From Ascaris suum (Eukaryota > Nematoda > Chromadorea > Rhabditida > Ascarididae), in the NCBI GenBank assembly GCA_013433145.1, contig CM024189.1, positions 7,804,001 to 7,868,000 on the forward strand: DNA of 64,000 nucleotides. The letters are read 5' to 3'. The notes under the pieces are model-generated. The model was not told the origin of the DNA and ran no database searches. It was given only the letters and a program-made list of their open reading frames with translations. Of this stretch, positions 1-14,125 are shown in pieces. How positions within the stretch are numbered: position 1 is the first letter of the stretch; each line of letters begins with the position of its first letter. The position numbers and the translations under genes are program-made.

Positions 1-681
1 GGGTAACGAGATTTCACTCGTAACATCGATCGCAAGCACACAAGCAATTCAGCAGATGCAGGCAGAGCAACAACATTCATCACTCAATTTGCCAACCTGC
101 TGTAATAAACACCGGAAATAAGAAGGATGCCCTCGGGTGTGGTTAATTCAGGAGACAGTGCCAACATGAAACAAAATGATTCAACATTGTATAAACTAAG
201 ATGATGTATCCACGAACCACCCTAAGAAGCATCACAATCATTTATGGCTTTCAATCTTTCTCGAGTTATCCGGTGATTGCTGAAGAGCCAACGATTCGGC
301 TAGTGGGGAATCACGTACTGTAAGCTGACATGCACGAGAGTGCAATGCCGCAAAATCACCGTTTCTCGCCGCTCATTTGCAGACTTTAATTGCTTGTGGC
401 GATAATGAAGCGAAGAAGCGATAGCAAAAACAAGAAAAATATAACTGAGTGCCGCTTTATGTTCACAACTAGAAAAAAAGAGGGCAATATGGTGTTTTGG
501 CGATTTTTGAACCACCCACTTCGACCGTGAATTTTGCGCATACTTGCAGACCTTTCTTTACTGCATTTCTTAGCGTTAACTTGTCGAATTTTCAAAAGCG
601 TAAATGTCGGTTGATATACCATGAAAAATATTTTGAAGACATTGGTGCGTTCCGCAGTTTTTTCTTCCATTACACATTAGC

Positions 682-2049
<1,368 letters not shown>

Positions 2050-2157
2050 ATGCAGCGCATCTTTTCTTGCTTTATCGCAAACTCGGAGCACGTGAGAGGA
2101 CAAGGACACTCTCGTTCTCGTCCTTCGTTTGAGAATTATGTGGAAGTTATTGAACAT
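2050..2157 (+). CDS. Likely first coding exon of an unidentified gene
   Basis: ATG at 2050 opens 36 codons reading MQRIFSCFIANSEHVRGQGH then SRSRPSFENYVEVIEH, ending phase 0 at a strong donor GTAAGG. Alternatively ATGCAG is an acceptor and the exon starts at 2056. Downstream plus-strand segments at 2412-2490, 3276-3330 and 4415-4652 could belong to the same gene. The 88-codon minus-strand frame across 1939-2205 is a shadow. No family recognised. Confidence 0.48.
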
Positions 2158-3275
2158 GTAAGGTAGATCATGGTACAAGAATCCTAAACGTGTATGCGAA
2201 ACCAAGGAATGTTATTTCCCCCTATAAAAAAAACCAGTCGCAGATTAGAAATTTCTATGAAATTCATCGTCTGAGAATGCAAGAATGTTACCACACTTAC
2301 GGCACTTTTAAATTCGAACATTGCGATCTGATATGTAAACAATGTTGTGTTTCCAGTTGCTCTTAACCAACTCCAAACATCGAAGACCTCAATCGTAAAA
2401 ATGAAGCTTTGGCAGGAAAGTTATTTTTAGAGATGCACTGAAAACTTGCTCGTGGATTTCATGGAAACTATGGCGAGACGTAAATTCTACCGAAAATATA
2501 CTCGTCTGTCTCTGCAGTGGTTAGTTTCCTGGTCGATAACAATTCCAGTTGCGGAGTATTCCCTTAAGATAGAGCTCAAATCATACCTTTTTTTTGCTGT
2601 ATATTTGTCGATTGCATACAGAAGTCTCAGGCAAAACACACCGGCCATAGTGAAAGTGATGGTCTTAAGAAAAACAGCAAAACGTTATGCTAGTGATCTG
2701 AGCAAGGTTGAGGTCATTTAAGTGTCACTCAGAAAGCTTTTAGGAAGAGGAAAGAGAGGCTGCCACTCTTCTAGAGAGAGATGTATGACGAACGGAGATT
2801 TAAGCTGATAGCATCATGCAATTCCAGAAATTTCCAGAGTACATGGCTTCATTCGCGTGCTCGCAAGCACCTTCTGCTGCAGTATCCACATCCTTCTGCA
2901 CTTCTAAATTTCCGTTTAGCTCCTAAAACTCTCTTGAAAGTACAGTAGTTAATGCAGCGAAAAGTAGAATAGCCTACAATTTCGTTATTGCTTCCTTGAG
3001 AGGTTGTGATCGTTATTTAACGCCTTTGATGGAGCAAACATCGAAAAATCGATCAACGCACATTACATCTCGTAGCTTGCGAACTGCTCTCCCTATGAAC
3101 GTGCACTATGCTTTTTCTGCATTTTCTTTATGTGTTTTCTCAAATGCCGAATTGAATGACGCAATCAGACTCGCTTCTAAATGGTGAAAAAATTTCTTCC
3201 GACTGATTGGTTTCTTAGTGCGGACACTCTCTTAGCGATCTGAGGAAAATTTCCCATTTATTTATTTCGACGCAG

Positions 3276-3330
3276 GTATATCGAAGGACGATCGAATGGA
3301 ACAACTATAGCGGCAATGTTATAGCCTCAG
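3276..3330 (+). CDS. Short candidate exon
   Basis: Between the acceptor TTCGACGCAG and GTGTAT the frame reads VYRRTIEWNNYSGNVIAS (phase 0 in, 1 out). A second possible donor lies further on at GTATAAAC. Supported only by splice sites and protein-like composition. Confidence 0.32.
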
Positions 3331-4414
3331 GTGTATTCCCTTTTCCACGAAGAGAATTTGTATAAACCAAGTTGAAAACAAATTCGTCGCTAGTACGAAG
3401 TGTAACAATAAGATGAGTCAGTGCCACACGTTTTTTGTTACCAACGAAGCATAGATGCAAATACTATTGCAAGACAAGCTTGTGCAAACGAAGGTAGTCA
3501 TCTTCATCCAATTTCCTTCCGCATTCCGTTTTTCACAGCTATGTGATGATGAGATTTGAAATGAGCGTTTTGCTTCACTTTGTTTTCATTTGCTAAAGTT
3601 TTTCAACTGGTTATGTCGAAATGGTTGATAAAAAAGGAAATATTCGCCTATAAACACATTTTTTTTTTTCTTGTAGATAGTCAAATTTTCCGCCTATATT
3701 TAACATAACAAAGAGCACAATGTTCGAATCAATAAGACAGTAACCGCATTAATGATTTAATGAAATAAACTTGTTAATCGAGTGAATTAAAAGAGGGATT
3801 TCGTTGGACGTTTTCAATCAAAAGAGAACAAAAAATTTCTATTATTACATTTTTTTTTTTGATGTTTATGAAAAACACAATGACATGATAGGAAAATACA
3901 CCTGCTTTCGGCACACGTCACATATTAATATTATTAACGAGATGTGCTAAAATAACACATTATTTGTCGTTCCGCCTATATGGATTAGCGATCAGATATC
4001 TAGTTATTGTTGTATGGAGTATTTGGAGTGCCTAATTGTGGCAGTAGCACAAATCCACAATGTTAACCTAGACATTAGTGGCATATGTCAATGGAGCGTT
4101 ATCCATATTTATCAGCTTGAGTGCAAAGTTCCGCTAACTGAAGGAACAAATTTCGAATGACAACAATTTTTGAAGCACATTTTGCCGCTCTAATGGGGTG
4201 AATTCGGACAAAAAACTACTGCATTCACCTGGACAAACGATACAAGTTGATGCTTTTCATCCTGAGAGATAGACAATGATTAAAAGTTAAGAAATATTGA
4301 CTTTATTAATCACATTTGTGATACTTTTATCGTTTCTTCTTAGAAGTTTCCCATTCCAAATTGCATCAGCAGTTCAACCTTATCAGTCAATCTTTTTTTT
4401 TAATTTGCCCTAAG

Positions 4415-4652
4415 ATACATGATGATAGAATTCCTGAATACGTACAACTCGTCAACAACAAAAGATTTGTGTTTAAATTCATCACGCACTCGAACTCGAA
4501 CTTATAAACGAAGAAAACGTCTGTATTCAAGGATGTATGATATATTTGCATCAGACGATTTGAAGCCATCAAAAGTAGATATCGAATTGACAAAGCTCAA
4601 CAATCATTCGGATCATCGAGCGATAAACAGCAATTGTATTTCGCCTAGTTAA
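4415..4652 (+). CDS. Probable last exon of the 2-4.6 kb plus-strand gene
   Basis: After a pyrimidine run and the acceptor CCTAAG the frame (phase 2) continues to a stop at 4650. Its second half, RLYSRMYDIFASDDLKPSK followed by DIELTKLNNHSDHRAINS, looks like a genuine hydrophilic C-terminus. The first half is basic and Arg/Thr-rich. A different plus frame over the first 80 bases (HDDRIPEYVQLVNNKRFVF) is equally protein-like, so the frame of the 5' part is uncertain. Confidence 0.4.
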
Positions 4653-5831
4653 TGACCGATAAAACACTTTTGAGCTCATTTTATGTGCAAATAAGATTCT
4701 TACCCACAGTGAGCAAAGTTTCTTGACTCATTGCAGAATTTCTTGCGTAAAACAGCCCATTAAGTAAATTTGGATCTTCTTACATAGCATGTCGCACGGA
4801 TCTCATTCTCGCATGGACCCCTCATAGAATCCTCGTTCATTCACTCTTTTTTTTGTTACAATCTTTATTGGTATCAGCCTACTACTTGATTCGGTTTCCA
4901 AAGTGTGGCTTCCTTAACTTTCTAATTCTTCCGGTATTCGCCAATATCTTTCCTAACCGGCCCATTTCAGTCGAAGTCTCTTTGCACCTTCACTTGTTTC
5001 AATCTATTTAGCATTTAGTTGGATTCTTTCCCTCATCCAGCACGATCCCCCCCACCGAGTCACCCTTGTCGAACCCCCTCCTTACTTCGCATAGGCCGTT
5101 AATCTCGGAAAACTCAACTCACATTCCTCTATCAACGTGCTTTCCTAAGCGGAATCACCTCCCAAGACATGATATTTGGGTAATCAAAATAGATTTAATT
5201 GTGCCCCTCAAATGTTCTGATCTTTGAGCGTTATAGGAGGAATGACGTCATCGCAGATGCCGCATTTCAACTTTAAAGCTTCATAAAGTGATAGTAATAT
5301 CGCATGATAGAAAATCTCTTCTTCAGAAGAAGGTTTTCCCAGGAATAAGGAAGATGAATGGTAGTTCTGCATGTGCCGCTTCCGCCAACTTCGAAGAACA
5401 GACCAAGAGATCTTCTTGAGGACATAATATGTTGTGGCTTTGTTAGTGGTGACTTAAAACACTCTAACACGTGCTGGCGGCGCCAATTCCTGTGGCACAA
5501 ATGCACGCTAGTTAGAAACTTCACGGAACGGTCACTGGAACAGCTGACGCTATCTCACAAATCGCACTGCCAACGACTCTCCAAAAGTATCAGACGTTTA
5601 CCATGTGGTACTGATGAATTTACAATCTCTCGAAATATCCTCATTTCAATCTTTCGCAGATGATCGACGATTTATTCGAATAATGAAAGCAAAAAACCTG
5701 ATATCGCTTTCTTGTTAGAAAGGTGTGCGTGTTAGAAATAAATGACACAATTATAGCTGACTACGTATCTCTTCTTAAGGAAAGCATGCAAAGATTCCCT
5801 GGACGAATATAGGTGAGAAAGATTTTTGCAG

Positions 5832-6017
5832 AAGCGTCTCGCTAAATGTGGACGTCATAAGTTGCGTGTCTTCAATGCCGCACTATTGATGGCACCGTTT
5901 GCTCGCTTGATTCCAATGATCGCCCATCATGTTAACTGCTCTCACTCGTCTCTCCCTTCAACATGCGTCACCAATCCAGTGCCCATAAAGCTGCGTCCAG
6001 ACAGCGCAAACAAGTGA
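5832..6017 (+). CDS. Coding exon, possibly C-terminal (unidentified)
   Basis: After the acceptor TTTTTGCAG 62 codons read KRLAKCGRHKLRVFNAALLM and FARLIPMIAHHVNCSHSS, ending NPVPIKLRPDSANK and a stop, or splicing at GTGACT just before it (phase 2). It is distinctly richer in G+C than its surroundings. A plus-strand frame at 5358-5663 may supply an upstream exon (ends near CGTDEFTISRN), but the join is not secure. Product unknown. Confidence 0.48.
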   Translation, partial: KRLAKCGRHKLRVFNAALLMAPFARLIPMIAHHVNCSHSSLPSTCVTNPVPIKLRPDSANK

Positions 6018-6540
6018 CTTGCCATCGATTTTTAGACTTGAGGGAAGGCGGTAAAATTATAAACATCGAATGAGATGCTGTCACGCCGATGTGTAGCAGT
6101 TGTCCCATTTGGATTATGGCATCAAGCAAAGTGATAAGCTTCGACGAGAATATGCTCACTTCGTTATTTGAAAAAAAAAAATCGTAATTCGATTATATGT
6201 TTGGTGTCCATACTTGCCATATTTGTCAGCTGAGCAACCTAATAGGAAGCATACTAGAAAGCACTTCCAAGCCCGCTTTGCTCTTGGCCATATGCTACAG
6301 ACTTTGCCCCGAATGAGACGATCGACTATACGCTCTTTTTAAACAGTAGTATACGTTGACGAATGCTCAGTTACTTCTGCTTAAAGATAAGAATTACGAT
6401 TGGCTTTACCGTATTTCGAGGTGGAAGGAAAATGCATCGTATATGAAAAAATGAAAAACGCGAATGCAGCAGCATATACGCGAGCCAAATTCCACTGAGT
6501 GATAAAAATTTATAAGGAATGTTTTAAGTGAACACTTAAG

Positions 6541-6672
6541 AAGTTGGATGAGTATGTTAGCTTAGAAAGGATGACATCCACAACATTTGGATTAAACGCG
6601 TTGCATGGCCAAGCAATGTTTACTGCTTTCGTTAAATTTAACGAACAAATGTGTGAAATTTCCTCAAAATAA
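6541..6672 (+). CDS. Candidate exon KLDEYVSLERMTSTTF
   Basis: After ACTTAAG the frame reads KLDEYVSLERMTSTTFGLNA then LHGQAMFTAFVKFNEQM and a stop. The antisense frame (6510-6731, 73 codons) is also protein-like, so strand is not certain; the plus reading is favoured by charge pattern and by plus-strand neighbours. Confidence 0.36.
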   Translation, partial: KLDEYVSLERMTSTTFGLNALHGQAMFTAFVKFNEQMCEISSK

Positions 6673-7587
6673 TTTGCAAGTACCTTCTGAGCATTGAAAG
6701 CATAATACAATAGAAGTATTTCTTGTTCCATTGAATGATCAGTATGCTAACCACAAACTGGCAGCTATTTTTTGAAAAATTCTTGACTATTGCACTAATA
6801 TGGTGGAATAGACCAAAATATGAACCTCATATGTTGTTTTCCATTGTGGTTGCCGTTGCGTTTTCATAAAGGAACACTTTTGCGAGCGAAATTAATGCAT
6901 TTGCCAATTGCATCTTAAATTACGTCGGCCATCAACTGGATGACCAATTTCAGTTCAACAATAGCAACGGTGAAAAATTTTCGACGCCTATAATTGTCCA
7001 CACTCAACAAAAAAATTTCGACGTAATCAAATAATGTACTAAGAAGTGTCTATATATAATGCACCTCATCGATGAGATTCAACCGACGTAAATTTCACAC
7101 GCGATCCTATTTCACGACATTCATATTCAAATATTCACAGCAAAGCATTGTGTACGCCTCCATCTGTTATTTTATATAATCACCGGAATCGGGTTGTGTG
7201 TATGTGTGCGCGCTCGTGCGATAAATGCTTGAGGCATTACTACACAACATTATAGCGATGATGTTCACTACGACTACATATGGATTGTCGAATGCGCTCT
7301 CATAGCATCAATACCCAGTTAATATCAGCGTATTTCATCATATCCAATAATTATCATTGCAATCTCAACTGAATAACAACAACAACATTGCTTTTACTTT
7401 ATAAGCGCTTAATTTATTCTGCATTTCTCTAGGTATGAAAACTCTCTTGTATATTTCAATAAACACTCATGAGTGCGAATTTCTATTCAGTTGTAAATTT
7501 CTTTCGTCGGCACATCTCACCTGTATACCATGACCTATAAAACAAAGCGCTACAACATATCCAGCTAATGGAATTTCTTTTTGCTAG

Positions 7588-8221
7588 GGAAGTCGCCAAT
7601 GAAATTCTATCGCCTAAATACTCAAGCAAACGGACAACATGTATCGCGTGTATCGGAAAACACTGAATCAGTATCGAATGTTGATATATTCCTCATTCTA
7701 TATAAGGAGTGGAATATAATGGTAAGAAAAATGCAAAATAATTTGCTAGTGTCATCGTTCCCGTCAGAAAATAAATTTCTACAAAAAAAAAAAAAAATTG
7801 GTTTCACAGTGTTCTCAATTGGTCGATGAACGAAACCATCGGCACTACACATTAGTTTCTTCCTATAACACCTATAAACCTTAATCAAGAATATGCTAAA
7901 CAATTTGCTCTGTGGAACAAGAGTATGAAAGCCACTGATGACATGTTTTATGAAAGATGCAACACATTCAAATGTTTTGTTCTCTGATAAGATCGTTTTT
8001 TTAAAGCAGCAAGGATGCCTCATTTAAAAGGACAACACTAAATTAGAAAGTCGGATATATCATTGTAACACAAAATGTGAGTCAGCGCATCACACATGGG
8101 AATTATTGCCCTATAAAAGGCGCTTGCATAGGATCATAAGTTGTGGAGACATGATGAACTGCCACGGAAATGTGTCGATGATTACTGTGAAATGCATCAA
8201 CTAACCAGCCGCATATCATGA
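7588..8221 (+). CDS. Two linked exons of an unidentified gene
   Basis: Exon 7588-7721 lies between TTTTTGCTAG and a strong GTAAGA donor and reads SPMKFYRLNTQANGQHVSRV then VSNVDIFLILYKEWNIM (phase 1 in, 0 out). Exon 8132-8221 follows in phase after TTGCATAG and reads DHKLWRHDELPRKCVDDYCE to a stop. The first exon is well supported; the second is weaker because a donor may lie inside it. The 133-codon minus-strand frame at 7622-8023 is a shadow. Confidence 0.5.
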
Positions 8222-8407
8222 CGGTTTCAAACAAGCAAGGTGAATATGTATGACTTTTACCACCCATCATTCGTCGAATTAATCGGCAGAATAGCGATAG
8301 GCGCACAATGCCTTCGTTCATTCATTCTCGTAGTTGTCTGAGTATTTGACAACTACGAAAACCCAACATTGAGTCACTTAATAATCCTACACATAATTCT
8401 TTAACAG

Positions 8408-8497
8408 GAATATCCTCCTATCCTTCACGTCATCCTCATAGCTTGAACCATGCTCCTTTCAATTACGTTCCTTCAAACTCTCTATCCACTAACGAAG
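8408..8497 (+). CDS. Coding exon with clean splice sites (unidentified)
   Basis: Between TTTAACAG and GTATGA the only open frame reads SSYPSRHPHSLNHAPFNYVP then SNSLSTNE, phase 1 in and 1 out. Low-hydrophobicity, Pro/Ser/His-rich linker. It probably belongs with the 7.6-8.2 kb exons; the phase would fit if the preceding exon ended at the GCAAG before GTGAAT at about 8240. Confidence 0.48.
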
Positions 8498-8775
8498 GTA
8501 TGAGTGAACAGCTTGCGAAATTATGGGGTGATCTACGTGGAAAAAGAAAGAAAAGTGGGAACGTATTTGCGATGAAATATACAATTACCTAACCCGGGAT
8601 ACCACTTTTCATGGTTGCTGTGAGGCACGATAAAAACGACGAGGTATTAACTATTTTGCAGTATTCCAAATATAACATGAGGATATAATTATATTTAATT
8701 AAAGAATTAATTATTGAAACGTGAATACAATATGCCTCTCTGCAAAATCACTTGTCGCCTCTGCAGTGATTCCAG

Positions 8776-8868
8776 CCTTGTAGGATCAAGAGAGAAAGAA
8801 CTGATAGCGCCATTAAATACCAAGGTCGACTGCCTAGAGAAGATTGTCGAAATCCAGGCATAGAATAG
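8776..8868 (+). CDS. Candidate terminal exon, basic/acidic tail
   Basis: After ATTCCAG the frame reads PCRIKRERTDSAIKYQGRLP then REDCRNPGIE and a stop. Charged, tail-like composition. It is not phase-compatible with 8408-8497 as drawn. Confidence 0.3.
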   Translation, partial: PCRIKRERTDSAIKYQGRLPREDCRNPGIE

Positions 8869-9380
8869 AAATTAGTGCATGTATTACAAATTTAAATCGA
8901 ATCGGTGCAGAACACCTTGAGCTGAGCAACGTGAACACTTTGAGAGAAACCTAGGCAATGTGTTTTTTTGGAGCAAAAAAAAAAAAAAAAACACGCAAAT
9001 TTGAACAATTTAATTGCAAAGCGATGAGTTAAACAAAACGCCGAATCCAATACAGCAATAAGAGCCGATGTCAAATCAAGGAAGATGAAAGTCACAATAA
9101 TGCAAAATTGTGCAGCTATACATCTAGATAAACTATTTTGTAATGCAATTAGTATGGACGAAAATTTTTGCTAAGATTCGCGATTTGTTTCAATCATTGA
9201 TTTAATGGCATATGAAACAGAGAGTATATAATTCTTTGAGCAGTATAGGCAAATGAAATTTGAGGCGTTGCATTTGACGATAATAAACGAGAATAGGAGA
9301 ACATAAGGAAAAGCGTTGAGGAAGCAACGTTAATCTGGAAAAGTGCTTGTCATCCTGCATTTTACAATCAATTTTTCAAG

Positions 9381-9467
9381 AGTATTGGCATTTTCGCTTG
9401 GGGGCATTTATCGTTAGCTCTATGCCGCTGATCTCATTTGCTATGCAGGCCTTGCTGTTGCAAAAGC
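9381..9467 (+). CDS. Candidate transmembrane exon
   Basis: A frame open from about 9319 reads FQEYWHFRLGAFIVSSMPLI then SFAMQALLLQK and meets a GTATAC donor. It includes one hydrophobic helix. The acceptor (TTTTTCAAG) is modest, so the start is uncertain. Confidence 0.33.
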
Positions 9468-9469
9468 GT

Positions 9470-11040
9470 ATACACTTTGAACTCACCTACCGTCATGCAT
9501 CATGATTCTAATCACAAATAGTAATCAAACTAGTAAGGTAATCTAACTGAATTCGGATAATAAAGATGATAAATTATCAAAAGTTGATTACATAGAGCAA
9601 AAGAAATATTCACATCAGAGATGCATATTTTGAAGGATAAGAACGCCTGGAGGAAAACTATGTTAGACGGTAGTGAAAATTTTCCCACCAAGATATTTTC
9701 TGCTCCAAAGTTTCAAATTTCGATGAGCCAGAAAACGAGGAAAATGGAAAGTAAAGACAAATATAGTAAATCACCATTATAAAATAAATAACTCACGAAA
9801 GTGAAAATTGCATGGTTACCTCTGATCATGACATAGTAAAGAACAAATATAATTAAAGGCAAAGCAAAGAAATTTAATACTTCATACGGTATTGGGAATG
9901 ATTCTTGTCAAGCAAACGACTAAGGACACAGCAATTGAACGCTTTTTAATGCAGTTTAAGCATTTTACTCACGATCGAAAATGGAATGCATAGAACGAAA
10001 ATTGAAGTTGCATACTGTAATATGGACTATATCAATTTCATCTTAAGTCATTTCTTGCGAAAGGTAAACGTCTAAAAAAAAAAAAAAACTAAACTTGCTT
10101 GAACAAAGAGAAATACAAAATTACGGTGTCGTGAAGACGCCTTAGATATAGCGAAGCAAATAAGGTCAGGAAGTTTATAACGAAACAGCAGAGGCAGAAT
10201 AGGGGCTTTTGATGATGAATACGCTAGAGATTTTATAAAATGCATATAAATAAAAATTCATTAATCAAATAAACATTGAATATAAAATTGATCAAATAAA
10301 CTCTATTAGAAATATTAAATGCAATATAGAGCGAATGTGACGATAGCTACGAAAGTCTCATCATTGAAATAAACGCCAACAATTCATTGTGATGCTTTCA
10401 ATATTGATGGCCTAATAATTATAGCTGATCAAAATAAGCGATCATTTAAATCGTAAAACGATAGTGACAACTCCTTTACTTGTATTAACGTCCGTTTTCT
10501 TGATTATTTTCACGATTCCCATATTAGTAAAATCTAATTGTAAAAATAACTAATAAATGTTGTGGCAAGCTAAAAACGATTAAGCAACGCAAATATTGAA
10601 TAGCTCTCTAGGGACAAATCGCCGTATGGAACAAATACGCAGTAGTCGAGCATAATTTTCTGTCCTAGAAATGACTACATCGAAACTTACTTTACTAGGA
10701 AACAATTCGGTGACATATTTACAAAGAGGAAATTATGAAAGGAAAATATGACGCAAATACAAGCCTACCCTCAACTGCTAGAAACATATTCGTAGAGACA
10801 TCTAAACAATCGTTCATTTGAAAAAAGAATATCAAAGAAAACCATGTTGAATCGTCCTTTTTTTCCAATATAACTGTACAAGATTGAGATATTTCCAAAG
10901 TAAAACTGTTATAACAGTCAAATTTTCGATTCCTTTCAAAATCATTCTTTCTGAAGTTGTATGAACACTAGTGATGCATTCCTAGCGGTTGTGGACTTGT
11001 ACCAAAATTTCATAACAGTATCTTATTGACCACGAAAATT
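9470..11040. other. Non-coding, AT-rich
   Basis: Homopolymer A/T runs and dense stops in all frames; no exon with matched splice sites seen. Confidence 0.55.
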
Positions 11041-11233
11041 TCACGTAATTGTCAGACCAATAAATAAAAAATCGTTACTGGCGTGGAATGCGCTAAAACT
11101 GTCTGCGATTTGCATATAACGGATGAGATCTTTAGAAGTATTAAGAGACGCCCGGCGAATGAAAGCAATAGCCTGTTGCCCAAGACGTTGCTCTACTCGA
11201 TTATCTCGGAGTGAGTGCCCCAAATTATTCGCT
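11041..11233 (-). CDS. Minus-strand coding exon (unidentified)
   Basis: After the acceptor AATTTTAG (phase 2) the frame reads NLGHSLRDNRVEQRLGQQAI then AFIRRASLNTSKDLIRYMQI. It can splice at GCCA before GTAACG (11079, phase 1) or run to a stop at 11041. Strongly coding, helical and amphipathic. The plus-strand frame over the same stretch is Arg/Cys-rich and read as the shadow. Confidence 0.5.
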
Positions 11234-11454
11234 CTAAAATTACGAGGTAATCTTCATCATATGAATAACATCATTGCGCAAAATTCAGGAATACGTGTCG
11301 CAATGGTACACTACAGTGAGTATTGGCCGTCCACGGTGATATGAGAATACAGACAAAATATTTTCAAGTTTTAATTCTTTAGCGCCTCAGTGACTGATGT
11401 CTTATTAATAGGCGCTCTTGATAACTTTGCAAAAGAACAGCTACGAGAGACGAA

Positions 11455-11756
<302 letters not shown>

Positions 11757-11991
11757 GTCGATCACATCATTACTCGGGAAGTCGACGAGAACGTCGTATG
11801 GAAGAGGGTCTACGCTGCACCAAATCGATGAAACTGTGAAACTTGATATGACCGCTGCTGCGCATGAAGTGCGTTGTCGGCGGGAGGTGGTTGAGAATAT
11901 GCGAGCCGAGCGTGCTACTAGACGCATTCATTCAAGAGGCGTGATTCGCCAAGTACGAGCTCGTTACTGGATACATTCGCCACTTACTTGA
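11757..11991 (+). pseudogene. Coding-like tract that changes frame
   Basis: Directly after a possible acceptor ACACAG, one frame reads VDHIITREVDENVVWKRVYA to a stop at about 11831. From there a different plus frame is coding-like: LDMTAAAHEVRCRREVVENM then RATRRIHSRGVIRQVRARYW to a stop at about 11990. Both have strong G-first codon bias, suggesting one exon broken by an indel. Either this is a real decay or the assembly is wrong beside the (CA)n array. Downstream plus exons at 12450 and 12591 could continue it. Several minus frames are open too, so strand is not fully certain. Confidence 0.4.
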
Positions 11992-12449
11992 AAATATTGC
12001 TCCGGCGAATTTCAATTCACACCAAAAACGACATATGCCGATAGTAGTGTCTGTGCACCATGCTGTCACGACAAACAGCGAGTTTATCTCAAGACAGCTG
12101 TCTTTTACGTTCATCTCAGTCGCTTTCTAATAACGTACACTTATCAAGATTACCACTCGCGCACTGCCGGCATACATCGACGAGCGAAAAAATAATAATC
12201 CTCGAAATAGTGGTCTCCATATTGAGGAGTTATATTGCGAAACTAATAAAAATTAGATGACTCCTTTCATTTGAGGTTCATTCTCAGTTGGATTTATTGA
12301 AAGGAAATCTTTAATTTCCGAGGTCACTAGAGCAGCGCTAGAAAAAACTCATTAAACAAACGCTTTCAATTCAAATCGGTAAGATATTTTGAGGGAAAAT
12401 TCCGGCCACAATAATTATATTTTCACAAACAACTCAAAGATATATGCAG

Positions 12450-12505
12450 CTACGCTGGATCATCGAGACAACGCTGAACGAGCACGCAATATAAGCCGCA
12501 CTTAG
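12450..12505 (+). CDS. Short candidate exon
   Basis: After ATATATGCAG, phase 1, the frame reads LDHRDNAERARNISRT and a stop. Supported by an acceptor and a charged helical composition only. Confidence 0.28.
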
Positions 12506-12590
12506 CGCACATTTTGGCGCAGTTCGACAAAACCGTGAGCTGAGAAGCTGCACACTCTAACAAAGCTCTTTCATGTGCTTCTTTATGCAG

Positions 12591-12662
12591 TGCTCATTTG
12601 ACGATGCTGCGTCAGTGTCGCGCTTCCACATCGACAAGCGTAAACGTTTTCGTTTTGCCTGA
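12591..12662 (+). CDS. Short candidate exon CSFDDAASVSRFHIDK
   Basis: After CTTTATGCAG the frame reads CSFDDAASVSRFHIDKRKRF then RFA and a stop, or splices at AAGC before GTAAAC. It looks like the end of a cytosolic protein with a basic tail. It may belong with 11757-11991. Confidence 0.38.
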   Translation, partial: CSFDDAASVSRFHIDKRKRFRFA

Positions 12663-13260
12663 GCAGCATTGATATTAGCGGAACTTTGCTAAGCTATTTG
12701 TCCACCCAAATGCTACCCACTATGAAAAAAGTTCAACTTGTATCCGTTTAAATGCAATGACCTTTGTAAAAAGATGAATCGAGGAAAAAACGACACGATA
12801 CGCAACTTGAATTTGCCGAATTAACTGCACGTAAGAAAACAAGCAACAAATGAGATAAACGGCAGAGTGGTTTGAGTAAGCAGTAATCATCGTATTAACG
12901 TGAATCAGTATGACCAGTGTGAACAACGTCACTACAGGATCAGATCAAAATGACTGCGATCCGAAGTGCTCTGCATCGTACTGAACAACCCATACTTCAA
13001 TAATACCCAATGAAATATGTCGACACCGAGCAAAATGCGCACTTTATTTGGAGCAAAATTGTAAACATATAATAGATGCGAGGATATCGATACAAAAGTT
13101 GTAGATAAGAGTTACAAGGAAATGCCGCTATAACCCCATCATTGGGGTCGTCATTCTATGTGAATGAAAAAAGTGATCACTCGTCGTATAATACGACCCT
13201 AATAAGCTGGCTATATATAACCAGCACTAGTGACTCGATAACTCTATCGTCATAGCAACG

Positions 13261-13521
13261 ATGCCGTCTGCGCATATGCACAACGGCGGCTGCGCACCAT
13301 GCACTCCTCTTCAACACTGCGCATCGTCCCAGCTACTATGCGTGTGCGCCGCCTCTTTTGGTACTGGACCTAGTACATGCATATCTTCAGTATCGCTACC
13401 TTCAGCTTTAGCTATCCATACTTCACGAGGTGCTCCTCATGCTCATCGCTATCTTTCAGAGCGGCAGCATGCTTGGTGTTTTTTAACCTTATTTTCTTTT
13501 CCTCGTTGCACTGAGTTTTGA
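13261..13521. other. G+C-rich island open in several frames on both strands
   Basis: The plus strand has an 86-codon ATG frame rich in Cys and Ser and a second frame (TTAAAHHALLFNTAHRPSYY). The minus strand has two protein-like stretches in different frames (KHAAALKDSDEHEEHLVKYG and GAPREVWIAKAEGSDTEDMH, the latter continuing GPVPKEAAHTHSSWDDAQC). The acidic minus readings look most like protein, but they need a frame change. Coding DNA is likely; strand and structure cannot be settled. Confidence 0.35.
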
Positions 13522-14125
13522 AGTCTACTTCTTATTTCAGTGCTGTAATTGTATAAATGATACCTTGCCTCGTATGGAAACAAACTTTACAGGGTTCCGG
13601 ATCTTTCTATTAATCACTACTGCAGCGATCTTCTTGCTGTTTCCTCTTCTTCACGCTTAGGCACGATAGAATACGCATCTCATATGTTCACATTCTCAAC
13701 GCTTTATCTTCTCTGTTGGCCCACTGCTCTAGATAAATCTGCGCTTCGCTGCTTTGATATGTCCATAACGTTGAAACGTGTGTTATTTGCTTGAGTTAGT
13801 TCAAGATCTGCTGTTCAACAACATCATCGACATATGAGTTGGAATTTGAAGAAAAAGAGCGGGTTTTTTGGAAAAAAAAAGAGCAATAATTTGATATTAT
13901 TGGTGGATTGGTTCCTTTCAGGAAGCAGTAAACGAATGATTTCTACGAAAGTATGCAAACTATGAATTGGCAAAAGAAACTTCAAAAAATACGGTAAAAG
14001 AAGGAAAACTAAACGGAGGTGAGGGTAATTGGGGAGGAGGGGAGGGGATTGGGGCAGGCATCAACTAATAATGACTTATAAACACATTTGACCGCTGGAC
14101 ATGATTCTGCAAAGGCGTAACATAG

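Noticed and set aside
3949..4158. 70-codon plus frame with Cys-rich start
   Set aside because: Length is within chance for this base composition, and no acceptor or donor fits.
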